Shown here: in pieces, positions 1-7,783 of the stretch
How positions within the stretch are numbered: the first letter of the stretch is position 1
Layout of the letters: each line of letters starts with the position of its first letter
Origin: Streptomyces sp. NBC_00162
GTDB taxonomy: Bacteria > Actinomycetota > Actinomycetes > Streptomycetales > Streptomycetaceae
Assembly (NCBI RefSeq): GCF_024611995.1
Contig: NZ_CP102509.1
Location: 372,001 to 436,000 of the forward strand
Length of the DNA stretch: 64,000 nt
Direction of reading: 5' to 3'
Program-made: the position numbers and the translations under genes
The notes under the pieces: model-generated
The model's database searches: none
What the model was told of the DNA's origin: nothing
Seen by the model: only the letters and a program-made list of their open reading frames with translations

Positions 1-1209
1 GTCGACCTGGCCGCTCTGCCGTACCGATTGCCTAGCCCGGCCCCCGACACTCTGATGATCAGGCTTCCGGAGGTCGAGTCACTGCTGGCCGAGCGGGCGG
101 TCAAGCTCGGCGTCGAGATTCGGCGGGGCGCCCCGGTGGACGCGGTCGTCCAGCACGACGAGCACGTGGTCGTCTCCGCGGGCGCGGACGCTGTCGAGGC
201 GCGCTGGGTCGTCGGCTGCGACGGAGGGCGCAGTGCCGTGCGGCGTCTCGCCGGATTCGAATTCACCGGCACCGAGCCGGAGTTCACCGGATACACGATG
301 GTCGCCACGCTCGCCGACCCGGAGAAGCTGCGCCCCGGGATCAACGCGACGCCGACCGGCATGTACCTCCGCTTGGGTGTCGACGGAACCCTCGGGATGA
401 TGGACTTCGACGGCGGCGCGTTCGACCGCTCGCGGCAGCCGACCCGCGATCACCTCCAGGCGGTGCTGCGCCGTGTGTCGGGCACCGACGTGACCCTGAC
501 CGACGTCCGGCGGGTCTCCACCTTCACCGACCGGGCCAAGCAGACAACGACGTACCGGGAGGGCCGGATACTCCTCGCGGGCGACGCGGCACACATCCAC
601 TCGCCCCTCGGCGGGCAGGGCCTGAACACCGGTATCGGCGACGCCGTGAACCTGGGCTGGAAGCTCGCGGCCACCGTACGGGGGCACGCGCCGGACGGCC
701 TCCTCGACACGTACGACGAGGAACGCCGCCCCGTCGGCGCGCAGGTGCTCGACTGGTCGCGGGCGCAGGTGGCGGTCATGCGGCCAAACCGCGGCACGTG
801 GGCGACCCGCGGTGTGGTCCGCGACCTGCTCGGGACGCGGGACGGGACGACGTACGTCTTCGAGAAGATGTCGGGATCGTCGATGCGCTACGACCTCGGC
901 GGCGCGCATCCGCTGGTGGGCCGCAACGCGCCCGACTTCCTGCTGGAAGACGGAGCCTCGCTGGGTGAGTTGATGCGGGACGGACTGGGCGTCGTCCTCG
1001 ACTTCACTGCCGAGCGCCGCTTGGCGGGACCGGCGTCGGCCTGGCGGGACAGGGTGCGGTACGCGGCCGGAACCCCGGTCGACGGTCTCGGACTGGAGGC
1101 CGTACTGATCCGTCCTGACGGCACCGTGGCATGGGCGGAGGGCGACGACGCCGCTGATGCCGGATTCGAGGAGGCGGCCTCCCGCTGGTTCGGCCGCCCG
1201 ACGGCCTGA
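1..1209 (+). CDS. FAD-dependent aromatic monooxygenase, 3' part
   Basis: Flavoprotein hydroxylase of the PHBH/PgaE-type aromatic monooxygenase family, which hydroxylates phenolic or polyketide rings using NAD(P)H, O2 and FAD. The frame is open to the first base of the window, so the N-terminal GXGXXG dinucleotide-binding fold lies outside. A TTG at 28 exists but is unlikely to be the true start, because the upstream codons also read as family sequence. Visible: the DG motif VGCDGGRSAVRR (about residues 62-73 counted from the TTG), the FAD ribityl-binding GD motif GDAAHIHSPLGGQGLNTGIG (about 188-207), and a C-terminal thioredoxin-like domain (about 285-390). It ends at TGA 1207-1209, followed by a strong hairpin. 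Such genes often sit in polyketide or aromatic-catabolism clusters; the context here does not show which. Confidence 0.85.
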   Translation, partial: VDLAALPYRLPSPAPDTLMIRLPEVESLLAERAVKLGVEIRRGAPVDAVVQHDEHVVVSAGADAVEARWVVGCDGGRSAVRRLAGFEFTGTEPEFTGYTMVATLADPEKLRPGINATPTGMYLRLGVDGTLGMMDFDGGAFDRSRQPTRDHLQAVLRRVSGTDVTLTDVRRVSTFTDRAKQTTTYREGRILLAGDAAHIHSPLGGQGLNTGIGDAVNLGWKLAATVRGHAPDGLLDTYDEERRPVGAQVLDWSRAQVAVMRPNRGTWATRGVVRDLLGTRDGTTYVFEKMSGSSMRYDLGGAHPLVGRNAPDFLLEDGASLGELMRDGLGVVLDFTAERRLAGPASAWRDRVRYAAGTPVDGLGLEAVLIRPDGTVAWAEGDDAADAGFEEAASRWFGRPTA

Positions 1210-1264
1210 CGGGACCGGATTTCCGGCGGCCCTCCATCCTCCTGACCGGCGGCTGCGCACCGAC

Positions 1265-1306
1265 CGTGCGGGCCGTACACCTCACGCGAGGTGTACGGCC
1301 CGCACG
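1265..1306. terminator. Perfect 19-bp hairpin after the monooxygenase gene
   Basis: Arms 1265-1283 and 1288-1306 are exact reverse complements with a four-base loop (ACGC). It lies 55 bases after the stop codon of the monooxygenase gene and has no T-run, as is usual for Streptomyces terminators. Confidence 0.75.
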
Positions 1307-1484
1307 TGCTCGTACCTGGTGGCCTCGGTACCGGCCGCGGGCGTGCAGGGCGGGTCCTCATGGTGGTCGATGCCGGGGCCAGGCCGACCTCAAAGCGGTC
1401 CGTGATCGGGGCGGCAACGGCACTCTGCCGGGGAGGCCCGGGAGCCCTTCCACTGGCTGAGCGGGCGGCTGGGTACCGGGCAGA
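1307..1484. other. Non-coding stretch before the ligase remnant
   Basis: No convincing gene. The last ~40 bases may be a further decayed piece of the DNA-ligase sequence that becomes recognisable at 1485. Confidence 0.3.
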
Positions 1485-1789
1485 GGCACCCTGTCCGGGC
1501 TGCTCGGCTCGGTCCTGGTCGGCAAACCGGACGGCAAGGGGAAGCTGCGCTACCTCGGCAGCGTCAGCACCGGCTGGACGGCACAGGGACGCCGCCGACC
1601 TCGCCCGTCTTCTGGCCGTGGCCACCGTCACGAACTACCCCTTCACCGTCGGCCCGCCCGTGCCCGGTGCCCGGCGGGTGCGGCCGCACCTGGTGGGTGA
1701 AGTCCGCTACGCCAGCCGCACCCGCGCCGGACTCCTGCGCCCCCTCCTGACACCGGCTGCGCACCGACCTGGCACCCGGCGACACGTAG
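1485..1789 (+). pseudogene. Remnant of ATP-dependent DNA ligase, C-terminal OB-domain end
   Basis: Read in three successive frames, this stretch gives the end of an actinobacterial ATP-dependent DNA ligase. First GTLSGLLGSVLVGKPDGKGK and LRYLGSV..GWT, then DLARLLAVATVTNYPF and VRPHLVGEVRYASRTRAGLL, then RLRTDLAPGDT with a stop at 1787-1789. These match the conserved oligonucleotide-binding domain and the usual RPDLAPED-like tail of the family. The catalytic adenylation domain (KxDG lysine) is absent. The frame changes are not all single-base losses, so this looks like true decay. It sits just upstream of the split Y-family polymerase, which points to a former DNA-repair locus. Confidence 0.6.
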
Positions 1790-1877
1790 CGAGCAGCCCC
1801 TCTCCGAGACAGGCACCCCCTACGAGCACGGGGAATGAGGCACACACGAAGTGTCTGGAGAACCCTGGAAGCGCCGG

Positions 1878-2144
1878 ATGACCGCCATGAACGAACGCCG
1901 CATCCTCCACGCCCACTTCCATATGCCTCACGACGCCCACCCGGACCTGTATGAGCAGCTCCTCGCCCTCGCCGAAGGCATCACCCCGCGCGTGCAGGCC
2001 ATCCCACCGGACGCCGCGCATCTCGACATCACCGGCGCGCTCCGCTACTGGGGCCGCAGCCCGGAGCAGCTGGCCGCTCTCCTGCGGCTGCGCACCATGG
2101 CCCTGCACGGCGTGCAGACCACCTGCGCGATCGCCCCCAACCGA
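1878..2144 (+). pseudogene. Y-family DNA polymerase, N-terminal fragment
   Basis: Begins at ATG 1878 (GGAAG upstream; ATG 1887 is an alternative) and encodes MNERRILHAHFHMPH, DAAHLDITGALRYWGRSPEQ and GVQTTCAIAPNR. This is the start of the Streptomyces DNA polymerase Y-family/ImuB-like proteins, including the conserved HLDITGALRYW stretch. The reading frame of the family stops matching after the Asn-Arg codons at 2139-2144, and an unrelated sequence begins. The next residues of the polymerase (MLASMAAAATPPGATT) reappear at 7784 in the same orientation. The gene has therefore been split by the element at 2145-7781. No promoter was recognised. Confidence 0.75.
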
Positions 2145-2146
2145 AA

Positions 2147-2158
2147 CCGACGGGTTCG
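2147..2158 (+). repeat. Left terminal inverted repeat of the recombinase element
   Basis: CCGACGGGTTCG, the exact reverse complement of 7760-7771. It lies three bases inside the left polymerase junction. Confidence 0.7.
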
Positions 2159-2170
2159 CCAAATCTCGGA

Positions 2171-2220
2171 GGACTCTGCACGAGAACCCGGAGGTACCTC
2201 CGTCCTATCTCGTCGAGTCC
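2171..2220. repeat. Nested palindrome near the left element end
   Basis: Outer arms 2171-2185 and 2208-2220 (GGACTC..CGAGA / TCTCG..GAGTCC) enclose a perfect 12-bp palindrome GGAGGTACCTCC at 2190-2201. It could be a recombinase binding or crossover site, or a hairpin left by the truncated IS630 copy. Its function is not established. Confidence 0.5.
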
Positions 2221-2229
2221 GGCTTGGGT

Positions 2230-2974
2230 TCGACGAAGCAGAGACCAGATACCCTCCACCGGATTGAGATCAGGGGCATAGGGCGGGAGGTGGATGACAG
2301 TGATCCAGTCGTGTTCCTCGATGAAGTTACGGAGCTGGGCAACGCGATGGGTGTTTAGGTTGTCCCATACCAGCACCAGCGGGGCACCGAGCTGCTGGTG
2401 GGCCGCGACCAGCAGGTCCCGAAAATCCGTCTAGGCGAAACTGCGGCGCCCGGCCTTGGTCACACCGCCGTGCGGGTCGTGAAAGAGAGGCCGGTAAATC
2501 AGGCGGGACCGCTCGCCGGGCCGGTAGCAGCACAAGGCAGCCACCGAGATCCGTCCCCGGGAACGTCCCCTGACCCGGACCACAGGTGTGTGGCGCGTTT
2601 GGCCCACGTGCGGGTAGTGGGCGGCGTCATCGAGAAGCCGGCCTCGTCTTCGAAGACGATCCAGGCGCCGGACGCCGCCGCGGTGTTTCCACCTGCGGCC
2701 AGGTCTCCTTCACCCAGCCGACCACCGCGCCCTCGTCGCGTTCCAGAGCACGTCGGGCGGGGACCTGGTGGCTCCAGCCGTGCCGGTGGAGCATCTGCGC
2801 GATGGCCGAGAGGGACATGGTCTTGTGGAACCGACGGCCGATCAGCGTCCTGATTCTCGACAGCGTCCAGGTCTGGCCGGACCATCCGTGAGCCACTGGC
2901 GCCTTGGCCAGCTCGGCTTCAAGCACTGCGACCAGGGCCTCGCTCAGCTTTGGCCGGCCGGCTCCGCTGGTCAC
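2230..2974 (-). pseudogene. IS630-family transposase remnant (copy 1)
   Basis: A DDE transposase relic read on the minus strand in three frames. It shows the middle region (RPKLSEALVAVLEAELAKAP, HGWSHQVPARRALERDE), the first catalytic block SGAWIVFEDEAGFSM near 2640 and the last block VWDNLNTH..YAPDLNPVEGIWSLLRR near 2230-2370. The N-terminal helix-turn-helix part and the tail after WSLLRR are missing, and no terminal repeats were found, so both ends are lost. The first frame change falls at the same point as in the better-preserved copy at 14440-15580, at the junction between the HTH-containing half and the catalytic half. It lies inside the larger recombinase element. Confidence 0.75.
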
Positions 2975-3190
2975 GGGGAGCCAGCTTCGGCGGTCACGGG
3001 AGCGAAGGCCGCGAGGAGGAGTACCCGCCTCCGCAGACCTGCCTGCGTCCTATCGTCGCCCCGCCCAGGAAGGGGAAGCCGCTGGGCGGGGCGATGGCGT
3101 TCAGCGAGCAACAGCGCCCCGCGGTGTGTGGGAGGCGCCGCGGGACGCACACCCCCTCGCAGCACTATCTGAAGCCACCACCGGAGCGAG

Positions 3191-3634
3191 CTACGGAGTG
3201 ATACAGGTGATGAAAACGTCGTAGAAGTCGATGGTCGCGGCGTCGTCGCTGACGTGACCGTTGTTCCTAACGACGATGTCGAGGAAGTGCTCCGTCGCAG
3301 GTGAAGAAACGGCGCTCTGACTCCGCGTGGCCATCTGTATCACCTCGGCAAACACGGCCCTTCCCGAGCCTGAGCCTGCCTGGACAGTGGCCGTGATCGC
3401 GGCGCCGCCGAAACGATCATCCGGGCCTACCATGAAAAAGTGGGTCCCGTCGGGCGGGATGGACTGATGTCCTGGGCGGACCGAAAAGCATGTGACGTTG
3501 GCCATGATCGTTCTCCGTCCTGTGGTCGGAATCTGCTCGCTGACCTGGAGCCACGCGGGCGCCACGCCCAGCTCCAGGATCGGGTCATAGCCAGGAAGGT
3601 GCCACTCGACGTAGTGGTTGCTGCTCACGCTCAC
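3191..3634 (-). CDS. Orphan 147-aa protein of unknown function (element cargo)
   Basis: A small protein with start GTG 3634 (another GTG at 3628), 46 bases downstream of the large recombinase gene and in the same direction, so probably co-transcribed with it. It has no signal peptide, no membrane segment and no recognisable catalytic motif. The composition, with alternating hydrophobic stretches such as EHFLDIVVRNNGHVS and TIDFYDVFITC, suggests an all-beta fold. Codon use looks normal for the host. I do not recognise the family. As the only non-transposition gene in the element it is a candidate passenger gene. Confidence 0.55.
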   Translation of the reverse strand: MSVSSNHYVEWHLPGYDPILELGVAPAWLQVSEQIPTTGRRTIMANVTCFSVRPGHQSIPPDGTHFFMVGPDDRFGGAAITATVQAGSGSGRAVFAEVIQMATRSQSAVSSPATEHFLDIVVRNNGHVSDDAATIDFYDVFITCITP

Positions 3635-3680
3635 GGTCCGCCGCCGCCTCGCTGCCCTGTCGGTTCCCAAGGTCGTAGCT

Positions 3681-6092
3681 CTACGGGGCGATGGGGCCGT
3701 TCTTCTTCTCCGGGTGTGCGGACAGGACGTAGCGGGTGGCGGCGAGGTTGGAAAGGCCGAAGAGCTCCATGAGGCGGACGGGGTCAGCGCTGTGTCGGGC
3801 TTCGTCGTAGATCCGGTCCACGCGCAGGGCGCCGGCCCGCAAGCCGAGCCGTTCGAAGGTCTTCTGGACCACGCCAGCGCTGATGGGCGGGCCGGAGTCA
3901 TCGACAGCGGTGTTGCGGGTGACGAAGAAGTGGGGGTTGGAGCTGTCGGGCCAGCGCCGGTGGCGTTGCAGTTCCCATGCCGTGGCGAGTCGCAGGGTGA
4001 AGGCATCGAGGTAGACGAGGTGGTCCATGCGCCCTGGCCGTCGCAATCGCAGGCGGCCCTTGCTCCGGTCGAGGTCGGTCCGCAGGAGGCGGACGAGTTG
4101 TCCGGGGAGGAGGGCGTAGACGGCGACGAGGGCGGCCATGAGCCGGTCGCGGGGGTCGTCGACTTTGTCGAGGAGTCCGGCGAGGCGGTCGGAGGGCAGC
4201 GCGGCGGGCAAAGGCCGGCTGACGGTGAGGGAGACGCCGCGGGCGGGGTCGCGGAAGATGAGGCGTTCGCGTTTGAGGGCCCTGAACAGGGAGCGCAGTG
4301 AGGTGTGCAGGCGGCGGGCCTGGTCTCCGGTGAGCGGGTCGAGGGCGGCCTCGATGTGTTTCTTGGTGATCTGGCGGGGGTCAGTGAGGCCGTCAGCCGT
4401 CCATGCTTCGAGGGTGGGCAGGACGGCGACCACGTAGTTCTCGACCGTCTTGGGGCTGCGGGGCCGGCTGGACGTGCTGCCCTGACCGAGGAGCACGTCG
4501 ATGAACGCGTGCAGCGCGGCGGCGAAGGCCGGGTGGCTGACCGTGGAGGCGTGTTGCCGGGCGCGTGCGATGCAGGGATCGCTGGGCTGTTGGGCTTCGA
4601 GCAGGCCGCGCAGGCGGAGGTAGTTGACGACGCGGGGGCCGTGGAGGGTGGTGCGCATGGAGGCCAGGGCCCGGATGTCCGTCTCCTGGATGGGGACCTC
4701 GGCGCCGAGGTGTCCAGTGACGATGCGCAGGGTGCGGACGCTGCCGCTGAAGGAGTCGGTGTTCCATCCGCGGCCGCGCATGTAGGTGATGAAGTCGGCG
4801 ACCAGGTCGGCGGCTGCCGCCGTGAGGGCGGGTGGCCGTGTGGTGTCCAGGCGGGTCCAGTCTCGCGGCGGTGCCGGGAACAGTTCCAACTGGGCGGGGT
4901 CCAGGAGGTGCTCGGACAGGCGGCGTTGGACCTCGGCCTGGGCGCGGGCGCGGCGGCGCTTGTGGGCGAAGCGGCCTTGCCGGGGCGCCGCGTCGGGGAG
5001 CACGCCCGCGGTGGCCAGCCCGGCGTGGGGGCGGGCGATCCACAGCTGGTCGCCGCCCTTCATCGCGATCTGGGCGGTGTCGGTCTCGGTTTCTGCGATC
5101 ACGATCCGGCACCTGCGGCACATGCCGCCGCTGAGCAGCAGGTTGCGGTGGCAGCGGCTGCACTCGGCTTCGCTCCCGCCGCGCTGTCGGATCGTGAAGC
5201 ACCAGTTGGTACACGCCCCGCACAGGACCCGGCGGTCGTTCGCCCAGGCCAGGCAGTGGTCGCACTGGCCCCGGCGTTCAGGGTCCTGCTGTCCGGAGCG
5301 GCGGGTGGGCCCGGTACGCCGGGGAGCAACGAGGCGACGGGAGGGCGCCGGGGCGAGGAGGCCAGCCCGGTCCAGGGCCTGCCCGAGGACCGGGCCGCTG
5401 TAGAGGAGGTCGTCCAGGGCCTGGGCGGCGACCTGCTGCTGGTCGGGGTCCCGGGCCGCCAGCGCCAGGCGGGCGAAGCCTTCCAGGCGCCAGATCCACA
5501 CCGTCCGGGCCCGTACCCGGCGCTCGTCCGCCATCAGCCGCAGCTGCTCGGCTACGGCCTCGAAGCCGGAGATGGAACGGTCGGTGATGCGGGCCGCGTG
5601 GGTGCGGGAGAACTGGCGGGCCGGGGTGGGGAAGAGCCCCAGTTGCCCGGGGACCTGGGGCGGGCAGATCCGGGGATCGTCCTGGACCGGCTCGGGGAAC
5701 CGGGCCCGCAACCACGAGGGGACGTTGTAGCGCCGTCCGGCTTTGGCCTGAGGCATCCGCACCGCACGAGCCTCGGGCAGGGTGATCCCCTCGATCTCCA
5801 GGGTGAGCTGTCGGGGCCGGCCCGGGGCGAGCGCTTCGTCGTGGAGCTCGGCCCAGACCCAGGGGTCGTCCTCGCCGAGGCGGGCCGCCAGGAGGCAGGG
5901 CCCGCACACGCCCGCCCGTGTCACTGGCATGCTCCAGGCGCACCGTCGGCATGGCGCCACGCTCCAGCCGCTCCGGCCCAACGTCACGCGGTTCCAGGCC
6001 CGCGCGCACCGCAGACACATGGTCTTCTTGTTCACTCCGCCCCAGCCCGCGCATGTCCCGCACGAGCCGAGCAGTCCGAAGCCCCTGATCAT
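3681..6092 (-). CDS. Large Cys-rich tyrosine-recombinase-like protein
   Basis: About 803 residues from ATG 6092, which lies 14 bases after the stop of the HTH gene (CGGGA upstream). The longer open frame to 6437 overlaps the HTH gene and is rejected. The N-terminal half holds clustered CxxC pairs (CGTCAGWG, CLRC, CRRC, CGPC, then CDHC, CGAC, CSRC, CRRC), probably zinc-binding DNA-recognition modules. The C-terminal ~300 residues have the layout of a phage-type integrase: a core-binding SAM-like region (SPKTVENYVVAVLPTLEAW), then the catalytic-fold region ending LFGLSNLAATRYVLSAHPE. The usual first Arg box reads VYALLPGQLVRLL, without the expected Arg, and no HxLRH box is visible. It may therefore be a helper recombinase or accessory protein rather than an autonomous enzyme. 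It is the third gene of the recombinase module. Confidence 0.7.
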   Translation of the reverse strand: MIRGFGLLGSCGTCAGWGGVNKKTMCLRCARAWNRVTLGRSGWSVAPCRRCAWSMPVTRAGVCGPCLLAARLGEDDPWVWAELHDEALAPGRPRQLTLEIEGITLPEARAVRMPQAKAGRRYNVPSWLRARFPEPVQDDPRICPPQVPGQLGLFPTPARQFSRTHAARITDRSISGFEAVAEQLRLMADERRVRARTVWIWRLEGFARLALAARDPDQQQVAAQALDDLLYSGPVLGQALDRAGLLAPAPSRRLVAPRRTGPTRRSGQQDPERRGQCDHCLAWANDRRVLCGACTNWCFTIRQRGGSEAECSRCHRNLLLSGGMCRRCRIVIAETETDTAQIAMKGGDQLWIARPHAGLATAGVLPDAAPRQGRFAHKRRRARAQAEVQRRLSEHLLDPAQLELFPAPPRDWTRLDTTRPPALTAAAADLVADFITYMRGRGWNTDSFSGSVRTLRIVTGHLGAEVPIQETDIRALASMRTTLHGPRVVNYLRLRGLLEAQQPSDPCIARARQHASTVSHPAFAAALHAFIDVLLGQGSTSSRPRSPKTVENYVVAVLPTLEAWTADGLTDPRQITKKHIEAALDPLTGDQARRLHTSLRSLFRALKRERLIFRDPARGVSLTVSRPLPAALPSDRLAGLLDKVDDPRDRLMAALVAVYALLPGQLVRLLRTDLDRSKGRLRLRRPGRMDHLVYLDAFTLRLATAWELQRHRRWPDSSNPHFFVTRNTAVDDSGPPISAGVVQKTFERLGLRAGALRVDRIYDEARHSADPVRLMELFGLSNLAATRYVLSAHPEKKNGPIAP

Positions 6093-6106
6093 CGTCAGGT
6101 CCCGTT

Positions 6107-6442
6107 TCAGTTCGGGGGCAGTGGGCGTCGGGACCCGCTGCCACCGCCGGGCCGTGGAATCGGGCGCGCCGGGCCGCTCTCGCCAACGGCCCGCTGCTCG
6201 CTCTCGGCACGTCCTTCGGCGGCCGCCACCGGCTCGGCTTCCATCAGGTCCGCGACCGTGCACTGGAGTGCGGCGCAGATCATGTCGAGGTCCTCCAGCC
6301 GGACGGTGACCGGCTTGCCGGACCACAGGGCGGCCACCTTGCTCAGGGACGGGGTGAACCCGACCTCCCGGAAGGCTGCCTGCAGCTGGGTCGGCCGCCA
6401 GATGTCGCGCTTGGCCGCGGCCCAGCGCAGGTTCCACTTCAA
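6107..6442 (-). CDS. Small Cro/C1-type HTH protein of the recombinase module
   Basis: 111 residues from TTG 6442, preceded by GGAGG nine bases upstream, the only good ribosome site. The first ~70 residues form an Xre-like HTH: WRPTQLQAAFREVGFTPSLS, KVAALWSGKPVTVRLEDLDM, ICAALQCTVADLMEAEP. The rest is a low-complexity Pro/Gly/Arg tail. It starts four bases after the upstream recombinase gene stops and ends 14 bases before the large recombinase-like gene starts, so all three are almost certainly one transcript. Likely roles are control of transposition or a directionality/accessory DNA-binding factor. Confidence 0.7.
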   Translation of the reverse strand: MKWNLRWAAAKRDIWRPTQLQAAFREVGFTPSLSKVAALWSGKPVTVRLEDLDMICAALQCTVADLMEAEPVAAAEGRAESEQRAVGESGPARPIPRPGGGSGSRRPLPPN

Positions 6443-6446
6443 CGGA

Positions 6447-7703
6447 TCACGCCTCCGCGCTCAGCCGGCGAACTGCTCGCCGGGAAGACTCCAGACTGGC
6501 CCGCTCCGGATCGCCCTTCGCGGTCGCGAGATACCCGACCGTGGTGGAGGCCCAGACATGACCGAGCAAAACCTGCACATCCCACAACGGCATCCCCTGC
6601 TCATAGTTGTGGGTCGCGCACGCGTGTCGCAGGAGATGCGGGAAAAGCTCGCTGACCGGCCCCCGCAGATGCTCTCGCGAGGCCATCTTCAGTGCGCGCC
6701 GGAACGTGTCGGGCACCACCGGCGGCGCGAGCAGGCCGTCCATGCCGGCCAGGGACTTCGCCAGCCGCTCCGAAGGGAACAGCGGTGCCCGTGGATCGGA
6801 GGGGTCGTCGGGGAACTCGCCGCGTACTTCCTCGACGTACCACCACAACAGCTCACGCCCCTCCTGGAAGAGGAAGGCTTCGCGGTCACGGGGGCCGGAG
6901 CCGCCGGCGCCCTTGCCGTGGACCAGGAACCGGCCCCACTGCCCGTTCTCCCAGTGCACCTCCCCCAGCTGGACCGGGCACAGCTCCGCCGCCCGGACGC
7001 CGGAGATGTACGCCAGCTTCGACATCACGTAGTTGCGGACCGCCACCGGGTACTTTCGCGCCCGCGGCAGAGCCTCGCGCCACGCGGCGAAGAACTCCTT
7101 CGTCGCCCGCGCCGACGGCGGGATCCGCAGCCCGAAGTCACCCCGGTGCACGGGCCGGTTGAACGCATCGACCGGCGATTGGACCACCGCCCCGAACCGG
7201 CGGTGAATCTCACCCGCGTACCGCTGCTCCAGGAAGGCGTAGTACAGATCGATCTTGTTGATCTTCGAGCGGACCGTGGTGTGCCGGGGACGCTTGCCCG
7301 GCCCGGCGAAGTACTTGTCGAACTGCCGAGCGCTCAGGTGCCACGGCAAGATGTCGTAGTACGAGCAGATCTCCAGCACGGGCTGGACCAGCCCCTCCAG
7401 AGTCCGCGGCGAGAGTCCCGCGACATCCCGGGCCCACACGTACTCGGCAAGGGAGTCCTGGAAGAACGCGCGCTCGTCCTCCGCCGACGCGGTCGCTGCG
7501 GTCTGCCGCTGGAGCGCCAGCACGTCGGCCAGGCCCGGCTCTGGCTGCTCCTGATCGCCAGGACGGTCCTTCACGCTGACGTCGCCACCCGTGATGAGAG
7601 AGAAGAGGCGAGTCCCGGAATCTGTCACAAGCGAGCAAATTACGGAGAGAACTTCTGGAATCTGCGAGTAATCGTCAGATCTCCACGCGATCGAGTGAAC
7701 CAC
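6447..7703 (-). CDS. Tyrosine recombinase/integrase (first gene of the element)
   Basis: 418 residues from the first start at 7703; GTG 7575 (about 375 aa) is an alternative. N-terminal SAM-like core-binding domain (about 70-180), then the catalytic domain with the canonical set: Arg in YISGVRAAELCPVQLGE, a Lys-containing beta hairpin VHGKGAGGSG, the box FPHLLRHACATH (His-x-x-Arg), the second His in LLGHVWASTTVGYL and the nucleophilic Tyr in that last block. It should bind and cut the element ends by DNA strand exchange through a phosphotyrosine intermediate. The start lies 57 bases inside the right terminal repeat (7760-7771), so promoter and recombination site may overlap. Confidence 0.8.
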   Translation of the reverse strand: MVHSIAWRSDDYSQIPEVLSVICSLVTDSGTRLFSLITGGDVSVKDRPGDQEQPEPGLADVLALQRQTAATASAEDERAFFQDSLAEYVWARDVAGLSPRTLEGLVQPVLEICSYYDILPWHLSARQFDKYFAGPGKRPRHTTVRSKINKIDLYYAFLEQRYAGEIHRRFGAVVQSPVDAFNRPVHRGDFGLRIPPSARATKEFFAAWREALPRARKYPVAVRNYVMSKLAYISGVRAAELCPVQLGEVHWENGQWGRFLVHGKGAGGSGPRDREAFLFQEGRELLWWYVEEVRGEFPDDPSDPRAPLFPSERLAKSLAGMDGLLAPPVVPDTFRRALKMASREHLRGPVSELFPHLLRHACATHNYEQGMPLWDVQVLLGHVWASTTVGYLATAKGDPERASLESSRRAVRRLSAEA

Positions 7704-7759
7704 TCATGCGCGGCTACGACCTGCATGAACAGCCACAACTCCCGCACGGACCACTGGAA

Positions 7760-7771
7760 CGAACCCGTCGG
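7760..7771 (-). repeat. Right terminal inverted repeat of the recombinase element
   Basis: CGAACCCGTCGG, the exact reverse complement of 2147-2158, about ten bases inside the right polymerase junction. Confidence 0.7.
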
Positions 7772-7783
7772 CGCTCCAGTTGG

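Larger units (their letters stand above)
2145..7781. mobile_element. ~5.6 kb tyrosine-recombinase element inserted in the Y-polymerase gene
   Basis: The two halves of one polymerase gene flank this segment, which fixes its limits to within a few bases. Twelve-base perfect inverted repeats lie just inside both junctions (2147-2158 and 7760-7771). All internal genes read on the minus strand: tyrosine recombinase (7703-6447), HTH protein (6442-6107), large Cys-rich recombinase-like protein (6092-3681), orphan protein (3634-3191) and a truncated IS630 transposase. The three-gene recombinase module resembles the layout of Tn554-like and RIT-type elements. That assignment is inference; boundaries, repeats and gene order are seen directly. 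No clear target duplication was found: the polymerase reads AAC-CG at the left and GG-ATG at the right. Confidence 0.75.

Noticed and set aside
1..1209. Edge of a polyketide biosynthetic cluster
   Set aside because: Only one monooxygenase is visible and the following genes are repair and insertion remnants, so a cluster cannot be claimed from this window.
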